Part shown: positions 49,972-59,763 of the stretch, in pieces | How positions within the stretch are numbered: position 1 is the stretch's first letter | Layout: every line of letters starts with the position of its first letter | Assembly: GCF_007655005.1 (NCBI RefSeq) | Contig: NZ_SZVW01000004.1 | Span: 404,055-468,054, forward strand | DNA from: Streptomyces tibetensis | GTDB lineage: Bacteria > Actinomycetota > Actinomycetes > Streptomycetales > Streptomycetaceae | Length of the DNA stretch: 64,000 bases | Direction: 5' to 3' | Notes under the pieces: generated by a model | What the model was told of the DNA's origin: nothing | Database searches by the model: none | What the model saw: the letters and a program-made list of their open reading frames with translations, nothing else | Position numbers and translations under genes: made by a program

Positions 49972-51337
49972 CGACGGACACCGCACCCGGAGCGGGTCCC
50001 GGTCCCGCGCCCGAGCCCGTGCCAGGGGCCGCTCGCGAGTCCGCCCCCGAGTCCGCGTCCGCAGCCCTCGACCGGGACAAGCTGTTCACGGCGCGTCTGC
50101 ACGCCGCCCGCGTTCGTCCCTACCTCGCGACCGCCCTGTTCGCCCTGCACGTCGTCGCGTCGCGGCGGGTGCCCACCATGGGCGTCGACCGGTACTGGCG
50201 GTGCTACGTGTCGCCGGGGTTCGTGGACCGTACGCCCGTCGAGGAGCTGGCGGGCGTGTGGGTGCACGAGGTGTCGCACCTCCTGCGCGACCACCACGGG
50301 CGCAGCGACCGCGTCGCCAAGGAGCGGGGCCTGCACGGCCGGGGGGAGCGGCTGCGGATGAACATCGCCGCGGACTTCGAGATCAACGACGACGTCTACG
50401 GCGACGGCCTGGCCCGCCCCGAGGACGTCGTCGAGCCAGGTGATCCGTCTACGGCGACGGCCTGGCCCGCCCCGAGGACGTCGTCGAGCCAGGTGATCTC
50501 GGCCTGCGCGAGGGCGAGTTGATGGAGGAGTATCTGCGTCAGTTCACCCTCGGCCCGCGATCGGAGGACCTGGCCTGGCTGGACTGCGGCAGCGGCGCCG
50601 ACGGTCTGGACCGGGAGTGGGAACTGGGCCCGGACGGGGCGCACGGCCTGAGCGAGCACGAGCGGGACGCGGTCCGCTTCCGGGTCGCGCAGGGCATCAC
50701 CGGCCGCCCCGGCAAAGCCCCGCACGGGTGGCGGCGCTGGGCGGAGGAGGCCTTCCACCCGCCGCAGCCGTGGCGGGAGCTGCTGGGCGCGGCGGTCCGC
50801 TCGGCGGCGTCCGGCCCCGGCGCGGGCGAGGACTACACCTACGGCCGCCCCGCCCGGCGCTCCACCGCCCTGCCCGGCACGGTCCTGCCGAGCCTGCGCC
50901 GCCGCCCGCCCCGCGTGTCCGTCGTCATCGACACCTCCGGCTCGGTCAGCGACGCCGAACTGGGCAGCGCGCTCCTGGAGGTCGCCGCGATCGCCCGGGC
51001 CGTGGGCGGCCGTCGCGACCTGGTCACGGTGGTGCCCTGTGACGCCTCGGCCGGAATCGCCCGCCGCCTGTGCCGTGAGGGGGGCATCCCGCTCACCGGT
51101 GGCGGCGGCACGGACCTGCGGGCAGGCTTCACCCGCGCGCTGCGCACCCGCCCGTCCCCCGACGTCATCGTGGTCCTCACCGACGGCCAGACCCCCTGGC
51201 CGGACACCCGGCCCCCGTGCCGCACGGTGGTGGGCCTCTTCCCCCGCCACCACGACAACCACGCCTACGACGAGTCCAACCCCGAGTACGTCCCCGACTC
51301 GCCCCCCGAGTGGGCCCGGGTGGTGGACATCGGCTGA
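49968..51337 (+). pseudogene. vWA-metallopeptidase-like protein, frameshifted by a 53-bp tandem duplication
   Basis: With the duplication removed the gene would encode 438 residues: an N-terminal HExxH segment (VWVHEVSHLLRDHHG, about residues 93-107), then a vWA domain with IDTSGSVSD and LTDGQ. As it stands, a perfect 53-bp tandem repeat shifts the frame and the first part stops at 50522 (184 residues). An ATG overlapping that TGA (50522) opens the second part, 271 residues, with a GAGGGCGAG site nearby, so two pieces could be made by reinitiation. The partner AAA+ gene overlaps its start. Confidence 0.85.
50393..50498 (+). repeat. Perfect 53-bp tandem duplication inside the vWA gene
   Basis: Copies at 50393-50445 and 50446-50498 are identical, beginning CGTCTACGGCGACGG and ending GAGCCAGGTGATC. 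Length 53 is not a multiple of three, so it frameshifts the gene; deleting either copy restores a continuous reading frame (VVEPGDLGLREGEL). Confidence 0.95.
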
Positions 51338-51346
51338 CCGGGCCCG

Positions 51347-53335
51347 TCAGCTCGCCTTCAGCACGATCGCCTGGCCGCCCGCCGGGGCCATCGCCACGTC
51401 GAGCGTGTCGTCGCGCGTGACGGTCCTGGTGCTCACCACGACCGGCGTCCGGTACGGGCTCGTTCCCGGCGTGCCGTCGGCGTACACGGTCGCCGTGTAC
51501 GTGCCGCTGCCGAGGAAGGACAGCGGCAGCGCGAGGGTCCTGGACGACTCGTTCGTCATCGCGCCCAGGTACCAGTCGGAGCCCGCGCGCCGGGCGACGG
51601 CGACGTACTCGCCGATCGAGCCGGCCAGGGTGCGGCTCTCGTCCCAGGTGACCGGGACGGCGTTGAACCAGGGCAGTCCGGGCCAGTTGGCCGGGTTGCT
51701 GTACTTGGACGGTTTGTCGTACCAGAAGAGGAAGTCGAGGGGCTGGTAGTACACCGCGGCCATCGCCATCTGGTGGGCGTCGGTCGCCTTGTCGCGGGAC
51801 TGGCCGTAGCAGATGGTGTAGTCCATCGGGCCGCCGATGTTGCGGGTGAAGGGCAGCGTCACGTTGTGCGTGGCGGTCGGGAACTGCTCGTTGCCGCGCA
51901 CGCCCTCCAGGCTGATCCAGTTCGGGTAGGTGCGCTCGTAGCCGAACGGCCGGACCTCGTCGTGCATGTCGATCAGCAGCCGGTACTTCGCGGCCGTCCG
52001 CGCCCAGTCGATGATCTGGTCGGTCATCGTCCGGGTGCCGTCGTTGATGAACCCGAGCTTGATGCCCCGCACACCCCAGCTCCTGTAGAGGCCGAACAGG
52101 GCGTCCGCGTCGGTCAGGGCGAGCCGGTTGACGTAGAGGAAGACCCCGATGCCCTGGTCCGCCGCGTACGAGAGGACGGCCGGGAGGTCGATCGCCGCGA
52201 TCGGCTTCGTGGCGTCCGGGGCGGTGAACTCCGGGCCGTACCAGCCGGCGTCGTACTCGATGTACTGAAGTCCCCGGGCCACCGCGAAGTCGACGCCCTG
52301 GAGGCCGGCGGCGGTGCTGAGCTCGCAGCGGAAGACCTTGCCAGGCCTGATCCAGGAGGTGTCGGAAAGCGCGTTCGGCGGGGCCAGATTGAGGACCAGC
52401 TCGGCGTTGTCGACGAGTTCGGCGTGGGTGACGCCGACGACCACCACGCGCCAGGGGGTGGTGAAGGGCGTGTCGACGGTCGTGGTGGTCTCCACCGGGC
52501 CGGTGCCGCGGGCGGTGTGCTCCATGAGGAAGGCGGAGAGGGTGTTCGGCTCGCCGGGGACCGAACCCAGCATCATGCGTGGGTAATCGGCCCGTGCCGA
52601 CTCGCAGACACAGGCGATGAGGCCGCCCGGGAGCGTGGCGGTCAGGGGGAGGTCGGTGAGGGGCCCGTTGTCCGTCGTCGCGGTGCCCGTGACCGGTAGG
52701 GAGCCCGGCGCCACCGCCACGTAGGCGTCCTCGTCGCGGGCACTGTAGACGGTGGTGCCGTCGGGGAAGACGAACGTCGTCAGCTCGTCGGCGATGGTCG
52801 CGGCGCCCTCGTCGAGGAGGACGTACCGCAGGGCGACACCGCTCTTGTAGGCGCGGGCCTGCACGCCGAACCGGATGCCGGTGGCCCGGTCCGTCAGGTC
52901 CCAGCACTGTTCCCGGTAGTGGTCGGTGACGGTCGCGTTGCGGCCGTAGACCGGGGTCCAGGTGGTGCGGTGGGTGCGGTGCCGTTCCCCGGTCACCCGG
53001 ACGTCACCGCCGAGGACGGTGCCGTCGGCGAGCCTGAGACCGAGGGTCGAGGTGCCGAGCACCTCCCGGCCGTCGCGCCGGACGGACCAGTGGAGCGCTC
53101 CGTCGGTCAGCGACAGGGTGAGGGAGGTTCCGCCCATGCGGGCGGTCACCTGCTCCGGGCGGCCCGGCCGGCTGTCGGCGTCCACGGAAGCCGCGGGATC
53201 CGCGGCGGCGTACACGGGATGGGCGGAGGTGAGGCCCGTCGCGGCCAGCCCGGCCGTGAGCGCCGCTCCTTTCAGCACCACCCGGCGCGACGCCGGCCCC
53301 ACGGACGGCTCTTCCCGTTCTCCCGAAGCTCTCAT
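51347..53335 (-). CDS. Tat-exported GH97-like glycoside hydrolase
   Basis: 662 residues. Tat signal ASRRVVLKGAALTAG at residues 15-30, cleavage after HPVYAA. The N-terminal beta-sandwich (LHWSVRRDGREVLGTSTLGL), a TIM barrel with EYDAGWYGPE and GVRGIKLGFI and a C-terminal beta domain fit GH97 (alpha-glucosidase/alpha-galactosidase). Tat export implies a folded secreted enzyme. An AT-rich GTAACCGTTTTCC element 35-45 bp upstream of the start resembles a LacI-type operator. Convergent with the vWA gene. Confidence 0.85.
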   Translation of the reverse strand: MRASGEREEPSVGPASRRVVLKGAALTAGLAATGLTSAHPVYAAADPAASVDADSRPGRPEQVTARMGGTSLTLSLTDGALHWSVRRDGREVLGTSTLGLRLADGTVLGGDVRVTGERHRTHRTTWTPVYGRNATVTDHYREQCWDLTDRATGIRFGVQARAYKSGVALRYVLLDEGAATIADELTTFVFPDGTTVYSARDEDAYVAVAPGSLPVTGTATTDNGPLTDLPLTATLPGGLIACVCESARADYPRMMLGSVPGEPNTLSAFLMEHTARGTGPVETTTTVDTPFTTPWRVVVVGVTHAELVDNAELVLNLAPPNALSDTSWIRPGKVFRCELSTAAGLQGVDFAVARGLQYIEYDAGWYGPEFTAPDATKPIAAIDLPAVLSYAADQGIGVFLYVNRLALTDADALFGLYRSWGVRGIKLGFINDGTRTMTDQIIDWARTAAKYRLLIDMHDEVRPFGYERTYPNWISLEGVRGNEQFPTATHNVTLPFTRNIGGPMDYTICYGQSRDKATDAHQMAMAAVYYQPLDFLFWYDKPSKYSNPANWPGLPWFNAVPVTWDESRTLAGSIGEYVAVARRAGSDWYLGAMTNESSRTLALPLSFLGSGTYTATVYADGTPGTSPYRTPVVVSTRTVTRDDTLDVAMAPAGGQAIVLKAS

Positions 53336-53478
53336 CGTGAGGGACCTTCCCGATCAGTAATGAGGTAGTAACCGTTTTCCATCGGTGGCGAGTGCAGTTG
53401 TACGCGCAGCCGCCGAGGCGGGTCAATAGCCAGGAACCGCCGGAGTTCCCGGAACGCTTCGACGGGCCGCTCCGGGCC

Positions 53479-54366
53479 TCACAGTCCGAAGAGCTCCGCC
53501 GCGTTGTCGTGGCACACGGCCCGCAGCCACTCCTCCCCGAGGCCCAGCCGCTCCAGTGAGTCCAGCTGGTGCAGGTACGGATAGGGGATGTTGGGGAAGT
53601 CGGAGCCGAGCAGAACACGGTCGCCGGCGTCGGCCAGCCGGGGCAGGACACGGCGTGGGAGCGGCGCGAGCGCCTCGGTGAAGTCGGTGAACGCCATCGT
53701 CGTGTCCAGCCGCACCTCTCCGTACCGCTCGGCGAGGTCGAGGAACTCCTCGTACTCGGGCATCCCCATGTGCGCGACGATCAGCCTGAGACGCGGGTGC
53801 TCCGCCAGCACCCGCGCGATCGGCCCGGGGCCGGTGTGCTTGCCGGGCGCGGGGCCGGAACCGCAGTGGATCACCACGGGGATCCCGGCCTCGGCCAGCA
53901 CCCCCCAGGCCGGCCGGAGGAGGTCGTCGGCCGGGTCGTACGCCCCCACCTGCACATGCGCCTTGAAGACCCGCGCGCCCGCTTCGACGGCTTCCCGGAC
54001 GTACGCCTCGACGCCCGGCTCGGGGAAAAGGGTGGCGGTGTGCAGGCAGTCGGGCGTGCGGCGCGCGAAGTCGGCCGCCCAGCCGTTCAGCCAGCGGGCC
54101 ATGCCGGGCTTGTGCGGATAGAGCATCGAGGTGAAGGCCCGTACGCCGAACCCCCGGAGGATCTCCGCCCGTTCGGCCTCCGCTTCCCGGTAGGTGATCG
54201 GCCACTCCAGCCCGCCGGTGAGCGGCCCGAGCGCGTCGAAGTACTCCCAGACCTTGCGCAGGACCCGCTCGGGCATGAAGTGCGTGTGCACGTCGACGAG
54301 GCCGGGGAGCCCGAGCCGCTCCCAGAAGCGGCGGACCTCGTCGGACTCGGCAGCGTGATCGTTCAT
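53479..54366 (-). CDS. Amidohydrolase-family protein (TatD/ACMSD-like)
   Basis: 295 residues from the ATG at 54366 (an in-frame GTG at 54375 is possible). Metal-binding VDVHTHFMP near residue 27, further His in PVVIHCGSGPAPGKH and LIVAHMGMPEY, and DFPN near the end define the metal-dependent TIM-barrel hydrolases of the amidohydrolase_2 type. Substrate unknown. It stands between GH97 and the proline iminopeptidase genes, without overlap. Confidence 0.85.
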   Translation of the reverse strand: MNDHAAESDEVRRFWERLGLPGLVDVHTHFMPERVLRKVWEYFDALGPLTGGLEWPITYREAEAERAEILRGFGVRAFTSMLYPHKPGMARWLNGWAADFARRTPDCLHTATLFPEPGVEAYVREAVEAGARVFKAHVQVGAYDPADDLLRPAWGVLAEAGIPVVIHCGSGPAPGKHTGPGPIARVLAEHPRLRLIVAHMGMPEYEEFLDLAERYGEVRLDTTMAFTDFTEALAPLPRRVLPRLADAGDRVLLGSDFPNIPYPYLHQLDSLERLGLGEEWLRAVCHDNAAELFGL

Positions 54367-54473
54367 GGTGCCCACGATCGGGCGGGGCGGGGCGGTGGGG
54401 CCAGTGCCGTGCGGGAGGGATCCGTGAGGGATCGGTCACGCCCGCGGTCTGCGCCTGCCCGGGAGTGGCCCCT

Positions 54474-55436
54474 TCAGGCGTTCCGGAACCGGTCCGTGGC
54501 CGCCAGTACCGCCGCCGTCGTGGAGGTCCCCGACAGGCCGTGCCCCTCGTCGCCGATCAGGACGAGTTCGGAGTCCGGCCACACCTGGGCCAGCCGCCAC
54601 GCGACGTCCAGGGGACCGCTGATGTCCATCCGGCCGTGGACCATCACGCCCGGGATGCCGGCCAGCCTCCCCGCGTCGCGCAGCAGCGCCCCGTCCTCCA
54701 GGAACGCGGCGTGCCGCCAGTAGTGCGTGACGAGGCGGGCGAAGCGCATGCGCAAGCGCGGGTCGTCGTAGCGGGGGTCGGGCCGGTGCCCGGGCAGGGT
54801 GGAGACGTGCACGTCCTCCCAGCGGCACCACTCCCGCGCGGCCCGCTCCCGTACGGCCGGGTCGGGGTCGGCGAGCATCCGGGCGTAGGCATCGGCCAGA
54901 TTCCCCTCGCGCTCCGCTTCCGGTACGGCGTCCCGGAAGCGGGCCCACTCCTCGGGGAAGATCCGCCCCATGTCCCGGGTGACCCACTCCACCTCGCGGC
55001 GCGTGGTGTTGGTGACGCTGAAGAGGACCAGCTCGGACACGGACCCCGGGTGCCGCTCCGCGTAGGCCAGTGCGAGGGTCACGCCCCAGGAGCCACCGAG
55101 GACGAGCCACTCCTCGATGCCGAGGTTCTGCCGCAGCTGCTCGATGTCGGCGATCAGATGGTGCGTGGTGTTGGCGGCGAGCGAGGTCCGCGGATCGGCG
55201 GCGTCGGGCGTACTGCGCCCGCACCCGCGCTGGTCGAGGAGCACGATGCGGTACGCCGCCGGGTCGAACAGCCGACGCCAGAACGGCCCCGCCCCGGACC
55301 CCGGCCCGCCGTGCAGCACGACAGCGGGTTTGCCCGCGGGGTTGCCGCAGACCTCCCAGTACACGCGGTCGCCGTCACCGACGTCGAGCATGCCGTGCGC
55401 GTACGGCTCGATGCCGGCGGGGTAGAGCTCTGCCAT
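54474..55436 (-). CDS. pip: Proline iminopeptidase
   Basis: 320 residues from the ATG at 55436. Alpha/beta hydrolase, family S33: HGGPGSGAGP oxyanion-hole loop, RGCGRSTPD, nucleophile elbow GGSWGVTLALAY with catalytic Ser, Asp in VHGRMDISGP and His in GDEGHGLSG. It removes N-terminal proline from peptides in the cytoplasm. The nearby amidohydrolase has the same orientation. Confidence 0.93.
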   Translation of the reverse strand: MAELYPAGIEPYAHGMLDVGDGDRVYWEVCGNPAGKPAVVLHGGPGSGAGPFWRRLFDPAAYRIVLLDQRGCGRSTPDAADPRTSLAANTTHHLIADIEQLRQNLGIEEWLVLGGSWGVTLALAYAERHPGSVSELVLFSVTNTTRREVEWVTRDMGRIFPEEWARFRDAVPEAEREGNLADAYARMLADPDPAVRERAAREWCRWEDVHVSTLPGHRPDPRYDDPRLRMRFARLVTHYWRHAAFLEDGALLRDAGRLAGIPGVMVHGRMDISGPLDVAWRLAQVWPDSELVLIGDEGHGLSGTSTTAAVLAATDRFRNA

Positions 55437-55517
55437 GTCGGATGTCCCCTCTCGCCTTCGTACCGGCTTCCGTCGGGTAACGCCCACTCGCCGGGAACCA
55501 CTTGGATCGGTACGCCC

Positions 55518-56156
55518 CTACTTGATCTCGGCCCAGCCCTCGGGCGTCACCTTGTAGTGGTCCCCGTCGTCGGCGTCCATCCGCGAACTGGCGTGCACGT
55601 GCACGTAGTCCCTCTCGTGGTGGTACCGGAAGCCGCCCATCATCCCGACCACCGTGAAGACGACCCGCACGGTGGGCGCCTCCGTGAGGGGAGCGAGTGG
55701 CGGCAGCAGGTGCTCGATCTCCTCGAAACACCGGCCGGTCGTCTCCCGCATCAGGGTGTGGAAGTGGTGCTCCAAGGCATCGGTCGGTGCGGGCAGGGGC
55801 CGCACCGTGACCGGTTCGAGGAGCTCCAGCAGGTGCGTGTGCCCCCGCTCCCGGGCGATGTCGACCGGTCGGCGGCCGTCCCGGGTGAGCTGGGTGCGCC
55901 AAGCGCCGTGCGCGATCAGCCGGGACACCACGGCGAAGTCCGCGCCGTGCCAGGCGGCTTGATGCAGCGGGGAGAAGCCGCTGCGGTTCCCGGGCCGGGG
56001 CAGATTGACCCACTCCGGCCACCTTCCCAGCGCCTCGAAGAGCCGGACCCAATCGGCGTCCCGCGCCCTGTCCGAGAACTCGTCCCGCTGGTCCAGGTAC
56101 CACTGGTTGAACCGCGCGCGGTCGGTGAGGCCGTCCCATTGCAGCAGCGTGATCAC
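55518..56156 (-). CDS. Ankyrin-repeat protein
   Basis: 212 residues. One clear ankyrin unit (SGFSPLHQAAWHGADFAVVSRLIAHG) and a second (DGRRPVDIARERGHTHLLELL), then a C-terminal region of about 85 residues with FRYHHERDYVHVHASSRMDADDGDHYKV of unknown fold. Related Streptomyces proteins exist; function unknown. Soluble, cytoplasmic. Confidence 0.82.
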   Translation of the reverse strand: MITLLQWDGLTDRARFNQWYLDQRDEFSDRARDADWVRLFEALGRWPEWVNLPRPGNRSGFSPLHQAAWHGADFAVVSRLIAHGAWRTQLTRDGRRPVDIARERGHTHLLELLEPVTVRPLPAPTDALEHHFHTLMRETTGRCFEEIEHLLPPLAPLTEAPTVRVVFTVVGMMGGFRYHHERDYVHVHASSRMDADDGDHYKVTPEGWAEIK

Positions 56157-56278
56157 CGGTCCACGCTAACGGAGCCGGAGCGCGGCGTGGGCGGCACCGA
56201 GGGCGCGGATGAAACCGGCCACGGTCTCCCGTGCCGACGCGGTCCGACGGGAGGCATCGCCCCCGTGGTCCGAGTTCC

Positions 56279-57340
56279 TCACCCCGGCCTCCGCGCCGTA
56301 CTCTCCCGCCGCACCAACCGCGTGGGCACCAACGTCGTCCCGTGTTCGGCCCCGCCCTCCCGCATCTTGCTGAGCACCCCCTCCACGCACAGCCGCCCCA
56401 CCTCCGCGAAGTCCTGGTGGATCGTGGTCAGGGGCGGGAGGAAGGACGCGGACTCGGGGATGTCGTCGAAGCCGATGACGCTGACGTCGTCGGGGACGCG
56501 GCGGCCGCGTTCGTGCAGGGCGCGGAGCAGGCCCAGGGCCATCTGGTCGTTGGCCGTGAACACCGCCGTGCAGTCCGGCTCGTCGGCCAGCCGGAGCCCC
56601 GCGCGGTAGCCGGACTCCGCCGACCAGTCGCCGCGGACCAGGGGCGGCGGGGTGCGGCCCGCCTCGGTGAGGGTGGTGCGCCAGGCGTTGGCGCGGCGCT
56701 GGGCGGCGAAGGAGCCCTCCGGGCCTGCCAGGTGCCACACCGTGTCGTGGCCGAGGTCCAGCAGGTGCCGTACGGCGTCCCGCGCGCCGCCCGCCTGGTC
56801 GGTGTCGACGACGGTGTAGCGGTCGCCGGCGTCGGAATCGGCCACCACGACCTGCACACCGGGCGGCAGGGACACCGTCGCCGCGTCGAGCAGGTGGATC
56901 TCCATGATGACGATGACGGCGTCCACGGCGAGTTCGCCCAGCCGGGAGAAGGCGCCGTTCACCTCGTCCTGGGTGGGGACGGCCACGGGCAGCAGGGTCA
57001 CGGCGTAGCCGTGCTCGGCGGCGGAGGTGGCGATGGCCTCCAGAGTGCGGATGTTGCCCATGGTGGAGAGCGAGAAGGTGATCACGCCGAGGGTGCGGAA
57101 CTCGCCCCGGCGCAGTGCCCGGGCCGCGCTGTTGGGCCGGTAGCCGAGCTCCCGCATGGCGGCCAGGACCTGCGCGCGGGTGTCCTCGGTGACGCCGGGG
57201 AAGCCGTTGGAGACGCGGGAGACGGTCTGGGAGGAGACCCCGGCGAGCTGGGCGACGTCGGCCATGGAGGCGCCCTGGCGGGGGCGGGCCGCACGCCTTC
57301 TCGTACGGCTCGTGCCGCCCGGCTCGCTCTCGCCGTTCAC
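56279..57340 (-). CDS. LacI-family repressor of the adjacent galactanase gene
   Basis: 353 residues from the GTG at 57340. LacI helix-turn-helix (MADVAQLAGVSSQTVSRVSNG, about residues 26-46) with hinge YRPNSAARALRRG, then a periplasmic-binding-like ligand domain (FTANDQMALGLLRALHERG, VIGFDDIPES). It is divergent from the GH30-like gene across a promoter with a perfect 16-bp palindrome, the expected operator. Inducer is probably a galacto- or xylo-oligosaccharide, inferred from the enzyme. Confidence 0.92.
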   Translation of the reverse strand: MNGESEPGGTSRTRRRAARPRQGASMADVAQLAGVSSQTVSRVSNGFPGVTEDTRAQVLAAMRELGYRPNSAARALRRGEFRTLGVITFSLSTMGNIRTLEAIATSAAEHGYAVTLLPVAVPTQDEVNGAFSRLGELAVDAVIVIMEIHLLDAATVSLPPGVQVVVADSDAGDRYTVVDTDQAGGARDAVRHLLDLGHDTVWHLAGPEGSFAAQRRANAWRTTLTEAGRTPPPLVRGDWSAESGYRAGLRLADEPDCTAVFTANDQMALGLLRALHERGRRVPDDVSVIGFDDIPESASFLPPLTTIHQDFAEVGRLCVEGVLSKMREGGAEHGTTLVPTRLVRRESTARRPG

Positions 57341-57406
57341 CGTGCCCACCTGCCCCTCGCTTCCCTCGCAGCGCACCGGGCGCGGATTTCGGTCCGGAAC
57401 GAGTCC

Positions 57407-57464
57407 TTGACCCCTGAGATTCGGACAGTGTAGACATCCCGCCAGTGGATGTTTACGTAAACAT
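57407..57464 (+). promoter_or_regulatory. Promoter and LacI operator of the galactanase gene
   Basis: -35 TTGACC at 57407-57412, 18-bp spacer, -10 TAGACA at 57431-57436. A perfect palindrome ATGTTTACGTAAACAT (57449-57464) lies 13 bp downstream of the -10 box, overlapping the start of transcription. This is the CG-centred LacI-family operator form and would block transcription when bound. Confidence 0.8.
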
Positions 57465-57576
57465 TGCCTAGTCGAAACCGTACGAGAAGGCGCCGAACCC
57501 GTACCAGTCGCACCACGTAGGCCCCGATCTCTGCGTCCGCCGGGACGCGGCACGCAGAAGAGCTGGAGTACTCGAG

Positions 57577-59631
57577 ATGGCACACCGCACCCGTAAGAGA
57601 AGGCTCCTCGGGGCCATCGGCGTCACCGCCGTGGCGACCGGAACCCTCCTGGCCACGACGACCCTGCCCGCCGCGCACGCCGAGCCGGCTCAGGCCGCGG
57701 CCGCCGGCGTCACCGTCCGGCCCGACCCGTCCTACTCGGGCGACAAGTTCGAGGGCTGGGGCACCAGCCTGGTCTGGTTCGCCAACGCCACCGGCGACTA
57801 CCCGCCCGCGGTCCGCGAGAAGCTCTACAAGCTCCTCTTCGGCGACGACGGTCTGAACCTGAACATCGCCCGCTACAACATCGGCGGCGGCAACGCCCCG
57901 GACGTCAAGGACTACCTGCGCGCGGGCGGCGCGGTCGAGGGCTGGTGGAAGGCCCCGGCGGGCACCACCCGCGAGGACGTCGACTGGTGGGACGCGAACG
58001 ACCCGGCCGACTGGAACAAGAACGCGGACAAGACGCAGCGCTGGTGGGTCGACCGCATCAAGAAGGACATCACCCACTGGGAGACCTTCAGCAACTCCCC
58101 GCCCTGGTTCATGACCGAGAGCGGCTACGTCTCCGGCAACTTCGACGCGGGCAAGGACCAGCTGAAGCCCGAGTCGGTCGACGACTTCGCCCAGTACCTG
58201 GTCGGGGCGACCGAGCGGCTGGAGAAGGCGCACGGCATCAAGGTCGACACCCTCGACCCCTTCAACGAGCCGAACACGAACTACTGGGGCACCAAGCTCG
58301 GCCCCGACGGCGAGCCGGTCGGCGGTCGCCAGGAGGGCGCCCACATCGGCCCCGAGCTCCAGCAGAAGGTGATCCGCGCCCTGGCGCCGGTCCTGAAGAA
58401 GTCCCGGTCGCACGCGGAGATATCCGCGATGGACGAGACGAACCCGGGCACGTTCGCGACGAACTGGAACTCCTACCCGCAGGAGGTCCGCGACCTCGTC
58501 GGCCAGATGAACGTCCACACCTACGGCACCGGCCAGCGCACCACCGTCCGCGACCTGGCCAAGGCCGCCGACAAGCCGCTGTGGATGAGCGAGGTGGAGG
58601 GCGACTGGGGCGACGGCCAGAGCTTCACGGACATGCGGCCCGGTCTGGGCCTGGCCCAGCGCATGGTGGACGACCTGCGTGAACTGGAGCCCAAGGCCTG
58701 GGTGTTCTGGCAGCCCGTCGAGGACTACGACAACATGAAGCCGGGCGGCGAGTCCGCCAAGGGCGGCAACTGGGGCGAGATCCAGCTCCCGTTCAGCTGC
58801 ACCTCCAAGGACACCCTGAAGTCCTGCCCCGTCTACACGAACACGAAGTTCGACACGGCCCGCAACTTCACGCACTTCATCAAGCCCGGCGACCGGCTGA
58901 TCAAGACCGACGACACGTCGAGCACGGCGGCGATCTCCCGCAAGGGCGACGCGGCGACCGTCGTCCACGTCAACAGCGCCACCGAGGCGCGCGAGGTCAC
59001 GCTCGACCTGTCGAAGTTCGGCCGGGTCTCGTCCCGCGCCACGGTCACCCCGGTGGTGACCAGCGCCGACGGCAAGCTGGACAAGCAGAAGCCCGTCCGC
59101 GTCTCCGGCAAGCAGGCCACGCTCACCGTGCCCGCGCAGTCGGTGACGTCCTTCCTCGTCAAGGGCGTCTCCGGTGTCGCCGAGGACGCCGCAGAGCTGC
59201 GCAAGGGCCACACCTACCGCCTCACCGGCGTCCAGAGCGGCAAGGACCTCACCATCGCCGCCAACGGCACCGGCCTGGTCATCAAGGGCGCGAACGCGAA
59301 CGACCCGAGCGGCCGGCAGTGGCGGGTCGAGCAGGTCCGCGGCTCGGACAACCGCAAGCGGTACGTCCTGACGGAGACGGCGTCCGACAAGCGCCTGGCC
59401 GTCCGTGACGGCGCCCTGGTCGCCGAGCCGGACGAGGGCCGCCGCGACAGGGCCACCGAGTGGATCACGTCCACGACCGGCGACGGCACCTGGACCCTCG
59501 TCAACGCCGCCACCGGCCAACTCCCGGACGTCTCGGGCCAGTCGACCAGTGACGGCGCCTCCGTCGGGTTGTGGCAGCCCAACTCCGGTGCCAACCAGCG
59601 CTGGAAGGTGACCGACGTGACGAGCGGCTGA
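57577..59631 (+). CDS. Secreted GH30-like endo-beta-1,6-galactanase with C-terminal ricin-type domain
   Basis: 684 residues. Signal peptide to about 35 (TTLPAAHAEP). The catalytic barrel (about 45-400) shows DTLDPFNEPNTNYW (acid/base Glu) and LWMSEVEGDW (nucleophile Glu), with GWGTSLVWFAN and LNIARYNIGGGN nearby, matching GH30 subfamily 5 galactanases. A beta-sandwich (about 430-530) and a ricin B-like region with QxW (about 545-684, NANDPSGRQWRVEQV, SGANQRWKVTD) follow. Acts on arabinogalactan or type II galactan outside the cell. Repressed by the divergent LacI protein. Confidence 0.88.
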   Translation: MAHRTRKRRLLGAIGVTAVATGTLLATTTLPAAHAEPAQAAAAGVTVRPDPSYSGDKFEGWGTSLVWFANATGDYPPAVREKLYKLLFGDDGLNLNIARYNIGGGNAPDVKDYLRAGGAVEGWWKAPAGTTREDVDWWDANDPADWNKNADKTQRWWVDRIKKDITHWETFSNSPPWFMTESGYVSGNFDAGKDQLKPESVDDFAQYLVGATERLEKAHGIKVDTLDPFNEPNTNYWGTKLGPDGEPVGGRQEGAHIGPELQQKVIRALAPVLKKSRSHAEISAMDETNPGTFATNWNSYPQEVRDLVGQMNVHTYGTGQRTTVRDLAKAADKPLWMSEVEGDWGDGQSFTDMRPGLGLAQRMVDDLRELEPKAWVFWQPVEDYDNMKPGGESAKGGNWGEIQLPFSCTSKDTLKSCPVYTNTKFDTARNFTHFIKPGDRLIKTDDTSSTAAISRKGDAATVVHVNSATEAREVTLDLSKFGRVSSRATVTPVVTSADGKLDKQKPVRVSGKQATLTVPAQSVTSFLVKGVSGVAEDAAELRKGHTYRLTGVQSGKDLTIAANGTGLVIKGANANDPSGRQWRVEQVRGSDNRKRYVLTETASDKRLAVRDGALVAEPDEGRRDRATEWITSTTGDGTWTLVNAATGQLPDVSGQSTSDGASVGLWQPNSGANQRWKVTDVTSG

Positions 59632-59763
59632 CCCCTCCTCACACGGCTCGCCCGGACGCCCCCGTGCGCCGTCGCCCCTGTGCGACGGCGGGCGGGGGCG
59701 TTCCGCGTCGGGCCTTCAGTGTCCTGCGTGGTGGCCGGTCACGGCGGGTGCCGGGGGATCCGT

